Source: Kurthia huakuii LAM0618
GTDB lineage: Bacteria; Bacillota; Bacilli; Bacillales_A; Planococcaceae
Assembly (NCBI RefSeq): GCF_000505545.1
Contig: NZ_AYTB01000008.1
Location: forward strand, 682,001-746,000
DNA: 64,000 nucleotides
Reading direction: 5' to 3'
The position numbers were made by a program, and so were the translations under genes. Positions 7,859 through 16,750 of the stretch are shown here, in pieces; within the stretch, counting starts at the first letter, position 1; each line of letters begins with the position of its first letter. Below the pieces are notes generated by a model. The model was not told the DNA's origin. It made no database searches and saw only the letters and a list, made by a program, of their open reading frames with translations.

Positions 7859-8830
7859 TTAGTCTGCTAAAAGTGACACAAGTACCGCTTTTTGAGCGTG
7901 CATGCGGTTTTCAGCTTGATGGAAAATGTATGAATGTTCTGGGTTGTCAATAACCGCTGCTGTTACTTCTTCCTCGCGGTGTGCTGGTAAGCAGTGTAGG
8001 AACATGTAATCTGCTTTTGCGTGTGCGACTAATGCTTCGTTAATTTGGTAGCCTTCGAAGTCTTTTAAGCGTTTTGCTGATTCTTCTTCTTGACCCATTG
8101 ATGTCCAAACGTCTGAGTAAATAACATCGGCATCTTTTACTGCTTCAACAGGGTCTGTTGTAACCGATACTGTACAGCCATTGCTTGCGGCAATTTGTTG
8201 TACTTTCGCGATAACTGCTGGATCTGGTTCATAGCCAACTGGTGCAGCGATAACAGAATCGATGCCAACGTGTGCGCAAGCGGCAACTAATGAGTGTGCA
8301 ACGTTGTTACCGTCACCGATATACGCAACTTTTAAGCCTTCAAATGAGCCTTTTACTTCAGCAATTGTTTCAAGGTCAGCTAATGCTTGGCATGGATGTG
8401 ACACATCTGTTAAGCCATTGATTACTGGTACTTTTGAATACTGTGCTAATTCTTGTACCATTGTATGTTCATTTGCGCGAATCATGATGCCATCTACATA
8501 GCCTGATAGTACAAGCGCTGTATCGTGAACTGTTTCGCCACGGCCGATTTGTAAGTCGCGGGCATTCATGTACATGCCTTTACCACCTAGTTGGTGCATA
8601 CCGACTTCAAAAGAAACACGTGTACGAGTTGAGTTCTTTTCAAAGATCATCGCTAATGTTTTACCTTCTAATAATTTAGGTGAACCTGATTCTTTTGTGA
8701 CAATTTTCATTTTGATAGCTAATTCGACAAGCTGTTTGATTTCATCGCTTGTGTAATCGACTAATGACAATAAGTGTTTGCCCTTTAATGTATGAACGGG
8801 TTGTAATTCAATTTCTTCTAGTAATTTCAT
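7859..8830 (-). CDS. argF: Ornithine carbamoyltransferase
   Basis: The enzyme joins ornithine and carbamoyl phosphate to give citrulline in arginine synthesis. The carbamoyl phosphate motif FEKNSTRTRVSFE (about 64-76), the HPCQALADL segment (about 145-153) and the ornithine-binding HCLPAHR (about 280-286) are all intact. The 323-residue length is normal. The gene is monocistronic, away from other arg genes, with its own promoter carrying an ArgR-type operator and its own terminator. An anabolic role fits the operator. A catabolic (arcB) role is less likely because no arcA or arcC is present. Confidence 0.96.
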   Translation of the reverse strand: MKLLEEIELQPVHTLKGKHLLSLVDYTSDEIKQLVELAIKMKIVTKESGSPKLLEGKTLAMIFEKNSTRTRVSFEVGMHQLGGKGMYMNARDLQIGRGETVHDTALVLSGYVDGIMIRANEHTMVQELAQYSKVPVINGLTDVSHPCQALADLETIAEVKGSFEGLKVAYIGDGNNVAHSLVAACAHVGIDSVIAAPVGYEPDPAVIAKVQQIAASNGCTVSVTTDPVEAVKDADVIYSDVWTSMGQEEESAKRLKDFEGYQINEALVAHAKADYMFLHCLPAHREEEVTAAVIDNPEHSYIFHQAENRMHAQKAVLVSLLAD

Positions 8831-8866
8831 TTGTCATCGCTCCTAAACGTTTAACTTTATGTACTT

Positions 8867-8895
8867 ATCATACAACTGCATAATTATGAAGTCAA
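8867..8895 (-). promoter_or_regulatory. argF promoter
   Basis: TTGACT (8890-8895) and TATGAT (8867-8872) on the minus strand are exactly 17 bases apart. Confidence 0.78.
8877..8890. promoter_or_regulatory. ArgR/AhrC operator (ARG box) in the argF promoter
   Basis: TTCATAATTATGCA on the minus strand is a near-palindrome that fits the ARG box core (TGAATAATTATTCA type) and fills the spacer between -35 and -10. Arginine-dependent repression is inferred. Further TTATGCA half-sites lie upstream at 9021-9027, 9039-9045 and 9060-9066. Confidence 0.65.
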
Positions 8896-9108
8896 CTGTA
8901 TTTTTATGTTTTTTCTAAAAAATTTTAATATTTACATAAAAAATGCGCCAAAAACATTTATAAATCAACGTTTCAGACGACTTTTACACTTTTTAAATTT
9001 ACACTATCCTTACAATTCATTTATGCACAATACACTGTTTATGCAGTTTGTTTTGTATATTATGCATTACAAATGCATCTATCTTTAAACAATGCTTTTC
9101 TAGAAAGC

Positions 9109-9141
9109 AAAAAAAGAAGTTGGAGATTCTTCCAACTTCTT
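9109..9141 (-). terminator. Intrinsic terminator of the M42 peptidase gene
   Basis: A perfect 10-bp stem AGAAGTTGGA / TCCAACTTCT (9115-9124, 9131-9140) has a T-run on the minus strand. Confidence 0.87.
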
Positions 9142-9152
9142 TCTATGAGCGC

Positions 9153-10244
9153 TTATTCAAATGTAATCTTTTGAACGGTAGCTGCATCTAATTTTTTAAT
9201 AACCGCCACGACTAAATCAACGGTATTGTCAAAATCATCGCGATGTAAAATACCCGCATGTGAATGAATGTAACGCGTTGCAATACCGATTGATAGTGCC
9301 GGCACACCATTCATCGTTAAATGAATCGAGCCCGCATCAGTACCGCCACCAGGAATCGCTTCATATTGGTACGGAATCGCTTGTTCTTCTGCTGTTTCAA
9401 CGACTAATTCACGTAAGCCACGGTGTGAAATCATCGAGCCATCATAAACGATAATTTGTGGTCCTTTACCAATTTCACTTGCCGCTTCTGATTTTGAAAT
9501 TCCCGGTGTATCGCCTGCAATACCAACATCAACCGCAAAACCGATATCTGGATTAATTTTATGTGTCGCTGTTTTTGAGCCACGTAAACCAACTTCTTCT
9601 TGGACAACGCCACAGCCATACACTACATTTGGATGCTGTTCATCTTTTAAGCGTTTTAATACTTCAATTGCAATCGCACAACCAATACGGTTATCCCATG
9701 CTTTTGCTAATAAATGTTTATCATTTTTCATGACAGTAAATTCGAAGTATGGTGCAATCATATCCCCTGGACGAATACCCCATTCTTTTACTTCTTCATC
9801 TGATGTGGCACCTACATCAATAAACATGTCTTTAATTTCATATGTTTTTGACCGCTGTGCTGCCGGTAAAATATGTGGTGGTTTTGAACCGATAACACCG
9901 ACAATTGTTTCCCCTTTTGATGTAACAATTTGAACACGTTGTGCAAGCATGACTTGACCCCACCAGCCGCCTACCGTTTGAAATTTAATAAAGCCTTTTT
10001 CTGTAATTTGCGTTACCATAAAGCCGACTTCATCTAAATGTCCAGCCACCATAATTTTCGGACCATTGGCATCGCCGACCTTCTTCGCGATAACTGAGCC
10101 TAAATTATCATGATCGATTTCATCCGCATAAGGTGTAATGTATTTTTCCATAACCTCACGTGATTCTTTTTCATTTCCCGCAATGGCGCGTGCATCTGTT
10201 AACTCTTTTAGCATGTGCAATGTTTCATCTACTTGTTGTATCAT
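9153..10244 (-). CDS. M42-family metallo-aminopeptidase (YtoP-like)
   Basis: This is a cytoplasmic dinuclear zinc or cobalt aminopeptidase of the tetrahedral TET/glutamyl aminopeptidase family. Metal and catalytic residues are visible in [10 protein letters not shown] (His and Asp), AWDNRIGC (Asp), VQEEVGLRG (Glu pair), [12 protein letters not shown] (Asp) and the final HSHAGI. It is about 363 residues long. I start it at the ATG at 10244 because AAAGGGG (10253-10259) sits eight bases upstream. A further ATG at 10271 has no ribosome site and would begin almost at the predicted transcript start. The gene is transcribed alone. The substrate peptide is not predictable. Confidence 0.92.
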   Translation of the reverse strand: MIQQVDETLHMLKELTDARAIAGNEKESREVMEKYITPYADEIDHDNLGSVIAKKVGDANGPKIMVAGHLDEVGFMVTQITEKGFIKFQTVGGWWGQVMLAQRVQIVTSKGETIVGVIGSKPPHILPAAQRSKTYEIKDMFIDVGATSDEEVKEWGIRPGDMIAPYFEFTVMKNDKHLLAKAWDNRIGCAIAIEVLKRLKDEQHPNVVYGCGVVQEEVGLRGSKTATHKINPDIGFAVDVGIAGDTPGISKSEAASEIGKGPQIIVYDGSMISHRGLRELVVETAEEQAIPYQYEAIPGGGTDAGSIHLTMNGVPALSIGIATRYIHSHAGILHRDDFDNTVDLVVAVIKKLDAATVQKITFE

Positions 10245-10279
10245 CTTCGCATCCCCTTTATTTTTACTCATTCTTACTA

Positions 10280-10285
10280 ATTATA
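10280..10285 (-). promoter_or_regulatory. Putative -10 of the M42 peptidase gene
   Basis: TATAAT on the minus strand lies about 36 bases before the chosen ATG. No good -35 is visible, so the assignment is tentative. Confidence 0.4.
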
Positions 10286-10309
10286 CTACGAAGTCCGAAC
10301 TATCACATT

Positions 10310-10341
10310 AAAAAAACGACTCAGTATTACTAACCGAGTCG
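10310..10341 (-). terminator. Intrinsic terminator of dut
   Basis: The CGACTC / GAGTCG stem (10317-10322, 10336-10341) is followed on the minus strand by seven T. Confidence 0.78.
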
Positions 10342-10348
10342 CATTCGA

Positions 10349-10783
10349 TTAAAATTTGCCGCTTGAACCAAAGCCTGCTTCCTTACGATCTGACTCTAAA
10401 TTTACAGGGCCTTCTTCCATCGTAATATTCATGACAGGTGCAATGACCATTTGAGCCATTTTCATGCCTTTTTCGACGATAAATTGTTCTTTCCCGTGGT
10501 TGATTAAAATAATCTTCACTTCGCCGCGGTACCCTGCATCAATTGTACCTGGTGCATTTAATACTGTCACAGCATGCTTCAGTGCTAAACCGCTACGTGG
10601 ACGTACTTGCGCCTCTGTCCATTCAGGTAATTCCATGCGAATTCCTGTCGCAATGCCACGTGATTCACCTGCTGGAATCATTACTTGCTCATTCGCAAAA
10701 AGATCAAATCCCGCGTCACTCGCATGGGCCTTATACGGCAAAATAGCCTCGTCGTTTAATTTTTCTACTTTAAATGTTGTCAT
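10349..10783 (-). CDS. dut: dUTP diphosphatase (trimeric dUTPase)
   Basis: The enzyme hydrolyses dUTP to dUMP and pyrophosphate, limiting uracil in DNA. All five trimeric dUTPase motifs are seen in 144 residues: [10 protein letters not shown] (1), [10 protein letters not shown] (2), [11 protein letters not shown] (3), [13 protein letters not shown] (4) and the C-terminal [10 protein letters not shown] arm (5). Motif 3 contains the catalytic Asp. I choose the ATG at 10783, preceded by AGGAGTG. The frame stays open upstream to 10912, but that extension runs back through the lysozyme terminator and has no ribosome site. It is monocistronic with its own terminator. Confidence 0.95.
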   Translation of the reverse strand: MTTFKVEKLNDEAILPYKAHASDAGFDLFANEQVMIPAGESRGIATGIRMELPEWTEAQVRPRSGLALKHAVTVLNAPGTIDAGYRGEVKIILINHGKEQFIVEKGMKMAQMVIAPVMNITMEEGPVNLESDRKEAGFGSSGKF

Positions 10784-10843
10784 GTTAACACTCCTATCTT
10801 TATTATCGTAACGAACTTTCAGCAAAAGAAAAAGACTTGAATT

Positions 10844-10875
10844 AAAAAAGACTGAGTCACTATTTGACCCAGTCT
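10844..10875 (-). terminator. Intrinsic terminator of the GH25 lysozyme gene
   Basis: An 11-bp stem (10849-10859 with 10865-10875, one G-U pair) is followed on the minus strand by a T-run. Confidence 0.85.
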
Positions 10876-10880
10876 GCTCG

Positions 10881-12605
10881 TTATTGATACAATGCTTTTT
10901 CTGCTGATACAACGGTATGATCGTCTAAAACAAATTTAGGATAACCGTTTGTCGTATAAACGATGCTCTTTACAGCAAGTTTTGTGTTTGCTGGAATCGT
11001 TTTGACGATGTTGGCTTCATCAAAATACAAGCCGTCATACGCATATGTTTGTGCGTTTGTGACAACTTGTTCAGGAATTGTCGTATAGAAACTATCGATA
11101 TTCGATGCTACTTTTTGTACGATTGTTTTCTTCGCTGTCATATAATGTCCGTTTGATAATTTCAAACGTGGCACGCCACCGCTTGAATACGTTACAGCCT
11201 CAACATCGACAATCGCATGTTGTGCAACAGCTGCGCGACGAGTCGCATCGCTAAATGCTGTTGATGTATATTCGTATTCTGGTTGTTTGATCAGCGCTTT
11301 TTTCACGCTATCAACCGATGTGTAATAATTAGTTGGTGTTGCGGAATCTTTAATTTTTTGAACGACCGATTTCTTCGCTGTCATATAGCGACCGTTCGAT
11401 AGTTTTAAGCGTGGTGTCCCGCCGGCTGTATAAGATACGCCCGTTACTTTGACCGCTTTTCCTTTTGGTAATGTGCCTGCTTTTTTAGCGTTTGTAAAAT
11501 CAACGCTCGTAAATTCTGCATTCGCTTTTTTCAGCAAGGCATATTTCACATTGTCTTTTGCTGTGTAGTAATCATCAAAATCAATATTCGGATTTGCTTT
11601 TAAGACATATTTTTTATTTGCTGTAATGTAGCGACCATTTGTTAATTGTAATCGCGGTGTGCCATTTGATGCTTTGACGACACGTTTGACATGCACAACT
11701 TCACCTTTATCAATCGAACCTTTTTTCGTTTTAAATGATGTTGATGTAAATTGTGGAATTTCTTGCTTCGTCACGATTTTGCCAGGGTTTGTTTTATAGT
11801 ATGTACCTGACGATGGATTGCCGACTTGCGTAACATCACCTGTAAAGAAGCTCAGTGGTACGCCTGGCGCTAAACGGTTTAAGTCTACGCCACCAGAAAT
11901 CCCTGGTACGCGACCGCTATCTGTATATTGCCATAAATGGTGATTGTAGCTCGGTCTTTGTGAGCTATAACGCGGGATCCATACAAAATCAAAATCAGAT
12001 GTTTTTAAGTTCAACTTACTATAGAGGTGGTTGGCCACATATAAGCCTACCTTTTTATTTGATAAACTGCGCAACTCATCTACATACGCTTCGACGATAG
12101 CACGCATTGTATACGGTGTGTTATTATTCGTAAATTCCTCTACATCTAACACATAAAATTTAGTGTTTTTTGATGCACGGTTATAAAAATTGCGCGCCTC
12201 TGCACGTGCACTTGCCGGTGTACTAGCTAATACATATGAATAAACACCAAACGGCACTTCATATTTTGTGGCACTCTTCTCGTATGAGTCATGCATATAA
12301 TCTTCCATGCCCGAACCATACTGTGTGCGAATAATCACTAAATCTAAAGCCTTAGATGCTTTTGACCAGTCAATATTCCCTTGCCATTTCGAAATATCCG
12401 CAATGACTGGACTCGATGATAATGGTTGAACTGCAGATTTCGGCGTCTCCGGACCATACTCCCAAGGCACTGTACTCTCTGGTTTTGCTGTGTTTACATG
12501 CCCATCATTTTCCGCTGTTAACGTCTGTGCAGAAACTTGTTCATAGCCGACAAATGATAAAAAGGCAATGACTAAGCACACAACAAAATACTTCACTTTT
12601 CCCAT
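10881..12605 (-). CDS. Secreted GH25 muramidase with four DUF5776-like repeats
   Basis: A signal peptide (about 1-26, VSAQ) precedes a glycoside hydrolase family 25 lysozyme domain (about 66-248). The expected acidic residues are D70 in ADISKWQG, D154 and E156 in YVLDVEEF, and D241 in GGVDLNR. Four repeats of about 70 residues follow (roughly 269-337, 346-417, 427-499, 507-574). They share a YYT start and the core [17 protein letters not shown], like the DUF5776 wall-associated repeat. The fourth copy is the most divergent. The enzyme should cut peptidoglycan outside the cell, with the repeats probably binding the wall. No phage genes or holin are nearby, so it is a housekeeping or predatory autolysin rather than a prophage endolysin. 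Confidence 0.9.
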   Translation of the reverse strand: MGKVKYFVVCLVIAFLSFVGYEQVSAQTLTAENDGHVNTAKPESTVPWEYGPETPKSAVQPLSSSPVIADISKWQGNIDWSKASKALDLVIIRTQYGSGMEDYMHDSYEKSATKYEVPFGVYSYVLASTPASARAEARNFYNRASKNTKFYVLDVEEFTNNNTPYTMRAIVEAYVDELRSLSNKKVGLYVANHLYSKLNLKTSDFDFVWIPRYSSQRPSYNHHLWQYTDSGRVPGISGGVDLNRLAPGVPLSFFTGDVTQVGNPSSGTYYKTNPGKIVTKQEIPQFTSTSFKTKKGSIDKGEVVHVKRVVKASNGTPRLQLTNGRYITANKKYVLKANPNIDFDDYYTAKDNVKYALLKKANAEFTSVDFTNAKKAGTLPKGKAVKVTGVSYTAGGTPRLKLSNGRYMTAKKSVVQKIKDSATPTNYYTSVDSVKKALIKQPEYEYTSTAFSDATRRAAVAQHAIVDVEAVTYSSGGVPRLKLSNGHYMTAKKTIVQKVASNIDSFYTTIPEQVVTNAQTYAYDGLYFDEANIVKTIPANTKLAVKSIVYTTNGYPKFVLDDHTVVSAEKALYQ

Positions 12606-12792
12606 ATTTCACTTTCCTTCCTCGAAACTATTTAGTATAAATGGCTTGCCTCATACAACTCTAGCGTACCATTTATCCTGTTTATTAACTTTAACAAAAT
12701 GGTTACAGTTCTATTACAAATAACCAACAACTAATTCCACATTATAACATAGTTAGCAAAATTGTTGGCTGCTGATACATTATTTTTGCCAC

Positions 12793-12829
12793 AAAAAAAG
12801 AGACAAGCACTACGCTCACCTCTTGTCTT
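12793..12829 (-). terminator. Intrinsic terminator of hmp
   Basis: The AGACAAG / CTTGTCT stem (12801-12807, 12822-12828), with partial pairing inside the loop, is followed on the minus strand by seven T. Confidence 0.78.
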
Positions 12830-12834
12830 CATTT

Positions 12835-14001
12835 TTATAGTGCAATCGCTGGGCCAAAGAATTCAAAATGAATGTTTTCTTTTGGCATACCTAGTGCTGT
12901 TAAATAGTTAACCATTGCTTTCATGAAGCCTACAGGACCACATACATACACTTCACCCGTTAAATCAACATGTGTTGCTAGGAAGTCTTGATCGATTTGA
13001 CCAGACGCTGCTGTTGTTACCGGAACGTATGTCGCGTTTTTGCTTGGGAATGCGATTGCTAATAATTCGCGTTCGAATGGGTGTAAGCTAATATGTGTTG
13101 CACTATGAATGAATTTCACTTTTGCAGTGTTTTCTTTTGCTGCTGTTTGATACATCGATACAAGTGGTGTTGCACCAACGCCACCTGCTAAAAATGTTAC
13201 TGGTGTGCCGCTTGCTGTGTCGTAAACGAAGTCACCTGCTGGTACAGATAGCATTAACTCATCACCAACATTTAAGTTTGCATGTAAGTAGTTTGATACT
13301 ACGCCTTTTGGAGTCGCTTGTTTTTCAGCTTTTACAGAGATGCGGTATTCTTTCCCATTGTATGCTTGAGATAATGAATATTGACGGTTATGCGTATATG
13401 GATGGCCTGGAATATTCACTTGTACAGAAATGTATTGACCTGGTAAGTATTCAGGTAATGCCGCGCCATCTGCTGGTACTAAGTAGAATGATGTAATTAA
13501 TTCACTTTCAGCTACTTTGCGTGATACTTTAAATGGTTTGAAACCGCGGTAACCGCCATCTTTTTGTTCTGCTTCTTGGTATAAGCCTTCTTCTGTTTGG
13601 ATAAATGCATCTGCGATTACGCCGTATGCATCAGCCCATGCACCTAAAATTTCATCTGTTGCTGCATCGCCTAATACTTCTTTAATTGCTGCAAGTAAAA
13701 ATTGACCAACGATTGGATAATGTTCAGGTAAGATGCCTAATGAACGGTGTTTTTGTCCGATTTGATGAACAACCGGTAAAATCGCTTCTAAGTTTTCAAT
13801 GTGTACTGCTGCTGCATATACTGTATTTGCTAACGCTGTTTGTTGGCGTCCTTGTGATTGGTTTGTATGATTGAAAATATTTAACAGTTCAGGATGTGCT
13901 TCAAATAAATTTTTATAAAATGTTTTTGTAATTGTCACCCCATGTACTTCTAATACCGGAGCAGTTGATTTAATAATATTCATTGTTTCTTGTGATAACA
14001 T
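12835..14001 (-). CDS. hmp: Flavohaemoglobin, nitric oxide dioxygenase
   Basis: The protein detoxifies NO to nitrate with O2 and NAD(P)H. The order is a globin domain (about 1-140, proximal His in [10 protein letters not shown]), an FAD domain with RQYSLS, and an NAD domain ending in [10 protein letters not shown] and FEFFGP. It has about 388 residues, normal for the family. I start at the ATG at 14001, about ten bases after GAGAGGAC, which aligns with B. subtilis Hmp. A GTG three codons earlier touches that site. It is divergent from nsrR with two NsrR-type sites between them, so derepression by NO is expected. Confidence 0.97.
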   Translation of the reverse strand: MLSQETMNIIKSTAPVLEVHGVTITKTFYKNLFEAHPELLNIFNHTNQSQGRQQTALANTVYAAAVHIENLEAILPVVHQIGQKHRSLGILPEHYPIVGQFLLAAIKEVLGDAATDEILGAWADAYGVIADAFIQTEEGLYQEAEQKDGGYRGFKPFKVSRKVAESELITSFYLVPADGAALPEYLPGQYISVQVNIPGHPYTHNRQYSLSQAYNGKEYRISVKAEKQATPKGVVSNYLHANLNVGDELMLSVPAGDFVYDTASGTPVTFLAGGVGATPLVSMYQTAAKENTAKVKFIHSATHISLHPFERELLAIAFPSKNATYVPVTTAASGQIDQDFLATHVDLTGEVYVCGPVGFMKAMVNYLTALGMPKENIHFEFFGPAIAL

Positions 14002-14034
14002 GTTCGACACGTCCTCTCTTCTTTTAACACCTTA

Positions 14035-14063
14035 AATATACTCCGCTCTGACACTTAAAGCAA
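14035..14063 (-). promoter_or_regulatory. hmp promoter
   Basis: TTGCTT (14058-14063) and TATATT (14035-14040) on the minus strand are separated by 17 bases. The -35 touches the first NsrR-type site. Confidence 0.65.
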
Positions 14064-14081
14064 TATATAAAATACATCTTT
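14061..14081. promoter_or_regulatory. NsrR-type operator, hmp-proximal copy
   Basis: An AT-rich element ending in AAATACATCTTT overlaps the hmp -35. It repeats the half-site of the second, more symmetrical copy at 14089-14112. Confidence 0.6.
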
Positions 14082-14088
14082 AACAAAA

Positions 14089-14112
14089 AAGACATATTTT
14101 AAATACATCTTT
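14089..14112. promoter_or_regulatory. NsrR-type operator, nsrR-proximal copy
   Basis: GACATATTTTAAATACATC with its flanks is close to the Bacillus NsrR palindrome (AAGATGTATTT/AAATACATCTT). It lies about 30 bases upstream of the probable nsrR -10 (TATACT, 14142-14147), which suggests autoregulation. Confidence 0.65.
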
Positions 14113-14171
14113 AAAAACAAGACTCTTTTTCGTAGCTCTGTTATACTATTTATGAATAGGTGGTGAATCAA

Positions 14172-14612
14172 GTGCGATTAACATTGTACACAGACTATTC
14201 ATTGCGTGTTCTTTTATTTCTTGGCGCCAAAGAGCCTGAAGCTTTATCAACAATTAAAGAAATTTCAGATGCGTACGGCATTTCTAAAAACCACTTAATG
14301 AAAGTAACGCATGAGCTTGGTAAGATGGGCTATATCGAAACGATTCGAGGTCGTGGCGGTGGTATTCGTCTTGCAAAACGTCCAGAAGCTATCGGCATCG
14401 GCGAAGTCGTCCGCCAAACGGAAGAAGATTTCTATTTAGTCGATTGCTTTAACCCCGAATCGGTCGGGTGCGTAATCTCTCCAGTCTGTAACTTAAAAGG
14501 TGCGCTAAACAAAGCACTTCATGCATATATAGCAGTACTTGATGAATATAAGCTAAGCGATTTCTTACACAATAAAGAAGATATTGCAGCGCTATTATTC
14601 AATCATAATTAA
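14172..14612 (+). CDS. nsrR: Rrf2-family nitric oxide sensor repressor NsrR
   Basis: This is an Fe-S transcription repressor that releases DNA on nitrosylation. The winged helix covers about 1-80 (ISKNHLMKVTHELGKMGYIE, GRGGGIRL). Three cysteines in DCFNPESVGCVISPVC match the [4Fe-4S] ligands of B. subtilis NsrR. I start at the GTG at 14172, eight bases after AGGTGG. This gives MRLTLYTDYSLRVL and 146 residues, the B. subtilis length; the GTGs at 14160 and 14163 fall within the ribosome site. Divergence from hmp and the intervening operators fix the assignment. Confidence 0.95.
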   Translation: MRLTLYTDYSLRVLLFLGAKEPEALSTIKEISDAYGISKNHLMKVTHELGKMGYIETIRGRGGGIRLAKRPEAIGIGEVVRQTEEDFYLVDCFNPESVGCVISPVCNLKGALNKALHAYIAVLDEYKLSDFLHNKEDIAALLFNHN

Positions 14613-14644
14613 AAGAGGCTGGGACAAAACCCTAGTCAATAAGA

Positions 14645-14686
14645 AAAGACATTCATGATTTGAATAAAATCATGAATGTCTTTTTT
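14645..14686 (+). terminator. Intrinsic terminator after nsrR, inside the IS remnant
   Basis: A long perfect stem (GACATTCATGATTT / AAATCATGAATGTC type) is followed by TTTTTT on the plus strand. It sits in the left end of the degenerate insertion element. Confidence 0.82.
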
Positions 14687-14897
14687 GTCTGCTAGGCAAC
14701 CGTTGTTCGTTGTTTCGGCCGACGCTTTTCGCGGGCACGGCTCCATCTAATTTTTTTCGCGAGGGCGCGAAAAAAATGGCTATTCCGCTCGTGCTGTTCC
14801 CGCAGAAGTCGCAGCCTCCACTCCAAACAACTTTTATATACTGCTATCAAAAATTCCTTATGGAAAAAAGGACACTTCCTGTTAAAATTTAAGTGTC

Positions 14898-15193
14898 CTA
14901 CAACCAAATTTCAAACGAAAGAAGTGAAATTACAAAAAAATGATATTGCCTTTCATATTCACCATCTCGTTGAAAGTATTCCAAGAGAAGCTTTCAGAAC
15001 CAAAAACAGCTGCAATCTATCGTCAACGTAAAATTGAAAGTGAAAAACCGCGCATTAATGGCTACAAACCTAAGAAAATACGCCATACGGGAAGGATAAT
15101 TCTCGTATCGCGTATAAAAATAGAGAAAGCGATGTCAAATTCGACATCCCCTTCTCTATTAGAGGTTGGAATTTTCACTTATGTCCCAGCCTC
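14898..15193 (+). pseudogene. IS1182 transposase remnant
   Basis: The fragments match the start and end of IS1182-type transposases, joined by a large internal deletion near 15000 and disrupted by a frameshift around 15050-15100. The last piece (NSRIAYKNRESDVKFD) runs into the right terminal repeat. No start codon with a ribosome site is present, and no product is expected. Confidence 0.75.
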
Positions 15194-15207
15194 TTTTTTT
15201 TAATCGC

Positions 15208-15237
15208 AAAAAAAGACCCAATCCTAAGATTGAGTCT
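15208..15237 (-). terminator. Intrinsic terminator of the infC-rpmI-rplT operon
   Basis: The GACTCAATC / GATTGGGTC stem (one G-U pair), four-base loop and T-run are read on the minus strand just after rplT. Confidence 0.85.
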
Positions 15238-15262
15238 TTAAAAGAAGCATCGGTGCTTCCAA

Positions 15263-15622
15263 TTATTTAGCTAATTGAGCTTTTGCAGCGTCAGCTAATT
15301 GAGTGAATGCAGCAGCATCAGATACTGCTAATTCAGCTAACATTTTACGGTTAACGTCGATGTTAGCAAGTTTTAAACCGTGCATTAAACGGCTGTAAGA
15401 TAAACCGTTGATGCGAGCAGCTGCGTTGATACGAGTGATCCATAGTTTACGGAAATCACGTTTCTTTTGACGACGGTCACGGTATGCATATTGACCTGAC
15501 TTCATTACTGCTTGGTTAGCTACTTTGTATAATGTATGTTTAGAACCAAAGTAACCTTTAGCTAATTTTAAAACTTTTTTGCGACGTGCGCGTGTTACTG
15601 TACCGCCTTTTACGCGTGGCAT
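15263..15622 (-). CDS. rplT: 50S ribosomal protein L20
   Basis: This early-assembly 23S rRNA-binding protein is 119 residues long, as usual. The family signature [25 protein letters not shown] (positions 73-97) and the basic N-terminal tail ([21 protein letters not shown]) are intact. It is the last gene of the infC-rpmI-rplT operon. L20 is the known repressor of this operon through the leader RNA. Confidence 0.99.
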   Translation of the reverse strand: MPRVKGGTVTRARRKKVLKLAKGYFGSKHTLYKVANQAVMKSGQYAYRDRRQKKRDFRKLWITRINAAARINGLSYSRLMHGLKLANIDVNRKMLAELAVSDAAAFTQLADAAKAQLAK

Positions 15623-15701
15623 ACTAATTACCTCCTGCTATCCATCTTATATGTAAGATGAATATTCTATATTTTTTATGTTATTGGAACGATCTAAATA
15701 A

Positions 15702-15899
15702 TTATTTGTAAGCTAATAAAGATTTGATGCGTTTGTAGTCGCCTGCTGATACGATACCAGCTTTACGTAGGTGACGTTTTTGTTTAGTAGATTTGTTTGC
15801 GAATAAGTGGCTTCCGTAAGCACGGTCAAATTTTAATTTACCGCTACCAGTTTTTTTGAAACGTTTAGCAGCGCCACGGTGAGTTTTCATTTTTGGCAT
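15702..15899 (-). CDS. rpmI: 50S ribosomal protein L35
   Basis: This 65-residue basic protein begins [20 protein letters not shown], the bL35 signature, and keeps the conserved KRHLRKA segment. It lies between infC and rplT with a good AGGAGG site. It is a structural component of the large subunit. Confidence 0.99.
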   Translation of the reverse strand: MPKMKTHRGAAKRFKKTGSGKLKFDRAYGSHLFANKSTKQKRHLRKAGIVSAGDYKRIKSLLAYK

Positions 15900-15933
15900 T
15901 TCGAATTCCTCCTAAGCTTGTTCAACTAAAAAG

Positions 15934-16452
15934 TTAATTTTTTTCGTTCTTAGGTTGTAATACTAAGAACATGCTGCGACCTTCCATTTTCGCACGTTGT
16001 TCAACAGTTGCTACTTCTTTACAGTCTTCAGCAAAACGGTCTAATACACGTTGACCGATTTCTTTGTGCGTGATTGCACGACCTTTAAAGCGAATAGACG
16101 CTTTAACTTTGTCTCCTTTTTCAAGGAATTTAATCCCGTTACGTAATTTCGTTTGGTAATCATGTTCATCAATTGTAGGGCTTAAGCGTACTTCTTTCAG
16201 AACAATTACTTTTTGGTTTTTACGTACTTCGCGATCTTTCTTTTGTTGTTCGAATTTGAACTTACCGTGGTCCATAATACGAGCAACCGGTGGCTTAGCT
16301 TGTGGAGCCACAAGGACAAGATCCAAGTTTGCACGTTCTGCAATTTTCAAAGCATCATTACGCGTCTTAACTCCTAGCTGTTCACCATTTTGGTCGATAA
16401 CACGAAGTTCACGAGCACGAATACCTTCGTTTACATACATGTCTTTGCTAAT
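15934..16452 (-). CDS. infC: Translation initiation factor IF-3 (AUU start)
   Basis: IF-3 binds the 30S subunit and proofreads start codon selection. The N-domain ([20 protein letters not shown]), linker and C-domain ([32 protein letters not shown]) are intact. The start is not ATG. GGAGG at 16462-16466 is nine bases before an ATT at 16450-16452, giving [10 protein letters not shown] and 172 residues, as in the Geobacillus protein. The next ATG (16438-16440) is 21 bases from the ribosome site. An ATT start is the known self-discrimination device of infC. The frame is open upstream to 16611, but that part is the leader RNA. Confidence 0.96.
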   Translation of the reverse strand: MSKDMYVNEGIRARELRVIDQNGEQLGVKTRNDALKIAERANLDLVLVAPQAKPPVARIMDHGKFKFEQQKKDREVRKNQKVIVLKEVRLSPTIDEHDYQTKLRNGIKFLEKGDKVKASIRFKGRAITHKEIGQRVLDRFAEDCKEVATVEQRAKMEGRSMFLVLQPKNEKN

Positions 16453-16695
16453 GATAATCCACCTCCAAGTAGTGTCGCGAATACAGTGTTTGGGCTCGAT
16501 TGCCCGAAAATCGGTCGGTATTTCGATGTCCACAAAAAAAGGCGGACATAGTCGAAATGTCCGCCCGCAATATATATGTTCATGCGAAATGCATGTGCGA
16601 TTTGTTTTCATAACCTGCTCGTACTACTTAAAGACGAGAATCAGGTGAGAAGCGGGCAGCCTCTTCTTAACCTCAAACTATTGTATTCATTAACC
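16453..16695 (-). promoter_or_regulatory. L20-type leader of infC-rpmI-rplT with attenuator
   Basis: The roughly 240-base leader contains a strong premature terminator. GGCGGACAT / ATGTCCGCC (16541-16549 and 16557-16565) is followed on the minus strand by seven T (16534-16540). In B. subtilis and relatives L20 binds such a leader and promotes termination. The L20-binding fold itself was not resolved here. Confidence 0.8.
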
Positions 16696-16701
16696 TCACT
16701 T

Positions 16702-16730
16702 ATACTATCATGTACATAAAGTTGTGTCAA
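16702..16730 (-). promoter_or_regulatory. infC operon promoter
   Basis: TTGACA (16725-16730) and TAGTAT (16702-16707) on the minus strand have a 17-base spacer. Confidence 0.78.
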
Positions 16731-16750
16731 CTTTTTTTCGCAATAAATGT

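Larger units (their letters stand above)
14611..15197. mobile_element. Degenerate IS1182-family element with both terminal inverted repeats
   Basis: Sixteen-base terminal repeats match perfectly, AAAAGAGGCTGGGACA at 14611-14626 and its complement at 15182-15197. Inside, plus-strand pieces of an IS1182 transposase remain. About 14902-15005 reads TKEVKLQKNDIAFHIHHLVE, the N-terminus of the family. A jump then leads to KTAAIYRQRKIESE near 15003-15045, from the C-terminal third, and a frameshifted tail ends near 15190. Most of the transposase is deleted, so the element cannot move by itself. The left end also carries the nsrR terminator. It separates nsrR from rplT. Confidence 0.85.

Noticed and set aside
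10784-10912. 43-residue N-terminal extension of dUTPase
   Set aside because: It reads back through the lysozyme terminator; the ATG at 10783 has AGGAGTG and gives the normal length.
10881-12605. Prophage endolysin
   Set aside because: A signal peptide is present, wall repeats follow, and no holin, integrase or structural phage gene is seen on either side.
14940-15203. 87-codon plus-strand frame in the nsrR-rplT gap
   Set aside because: It crosses the deletion junction and frameshift of the IS1182 remnant and runs through the right terminal repeat; it is not an intact gene.
16453-16611. 53-residue N-terminal extension of IF-3
   Set aside because: It would place the L20 leader terminator inside the coding region and has no ribosome site; the ATT start explains the gene.
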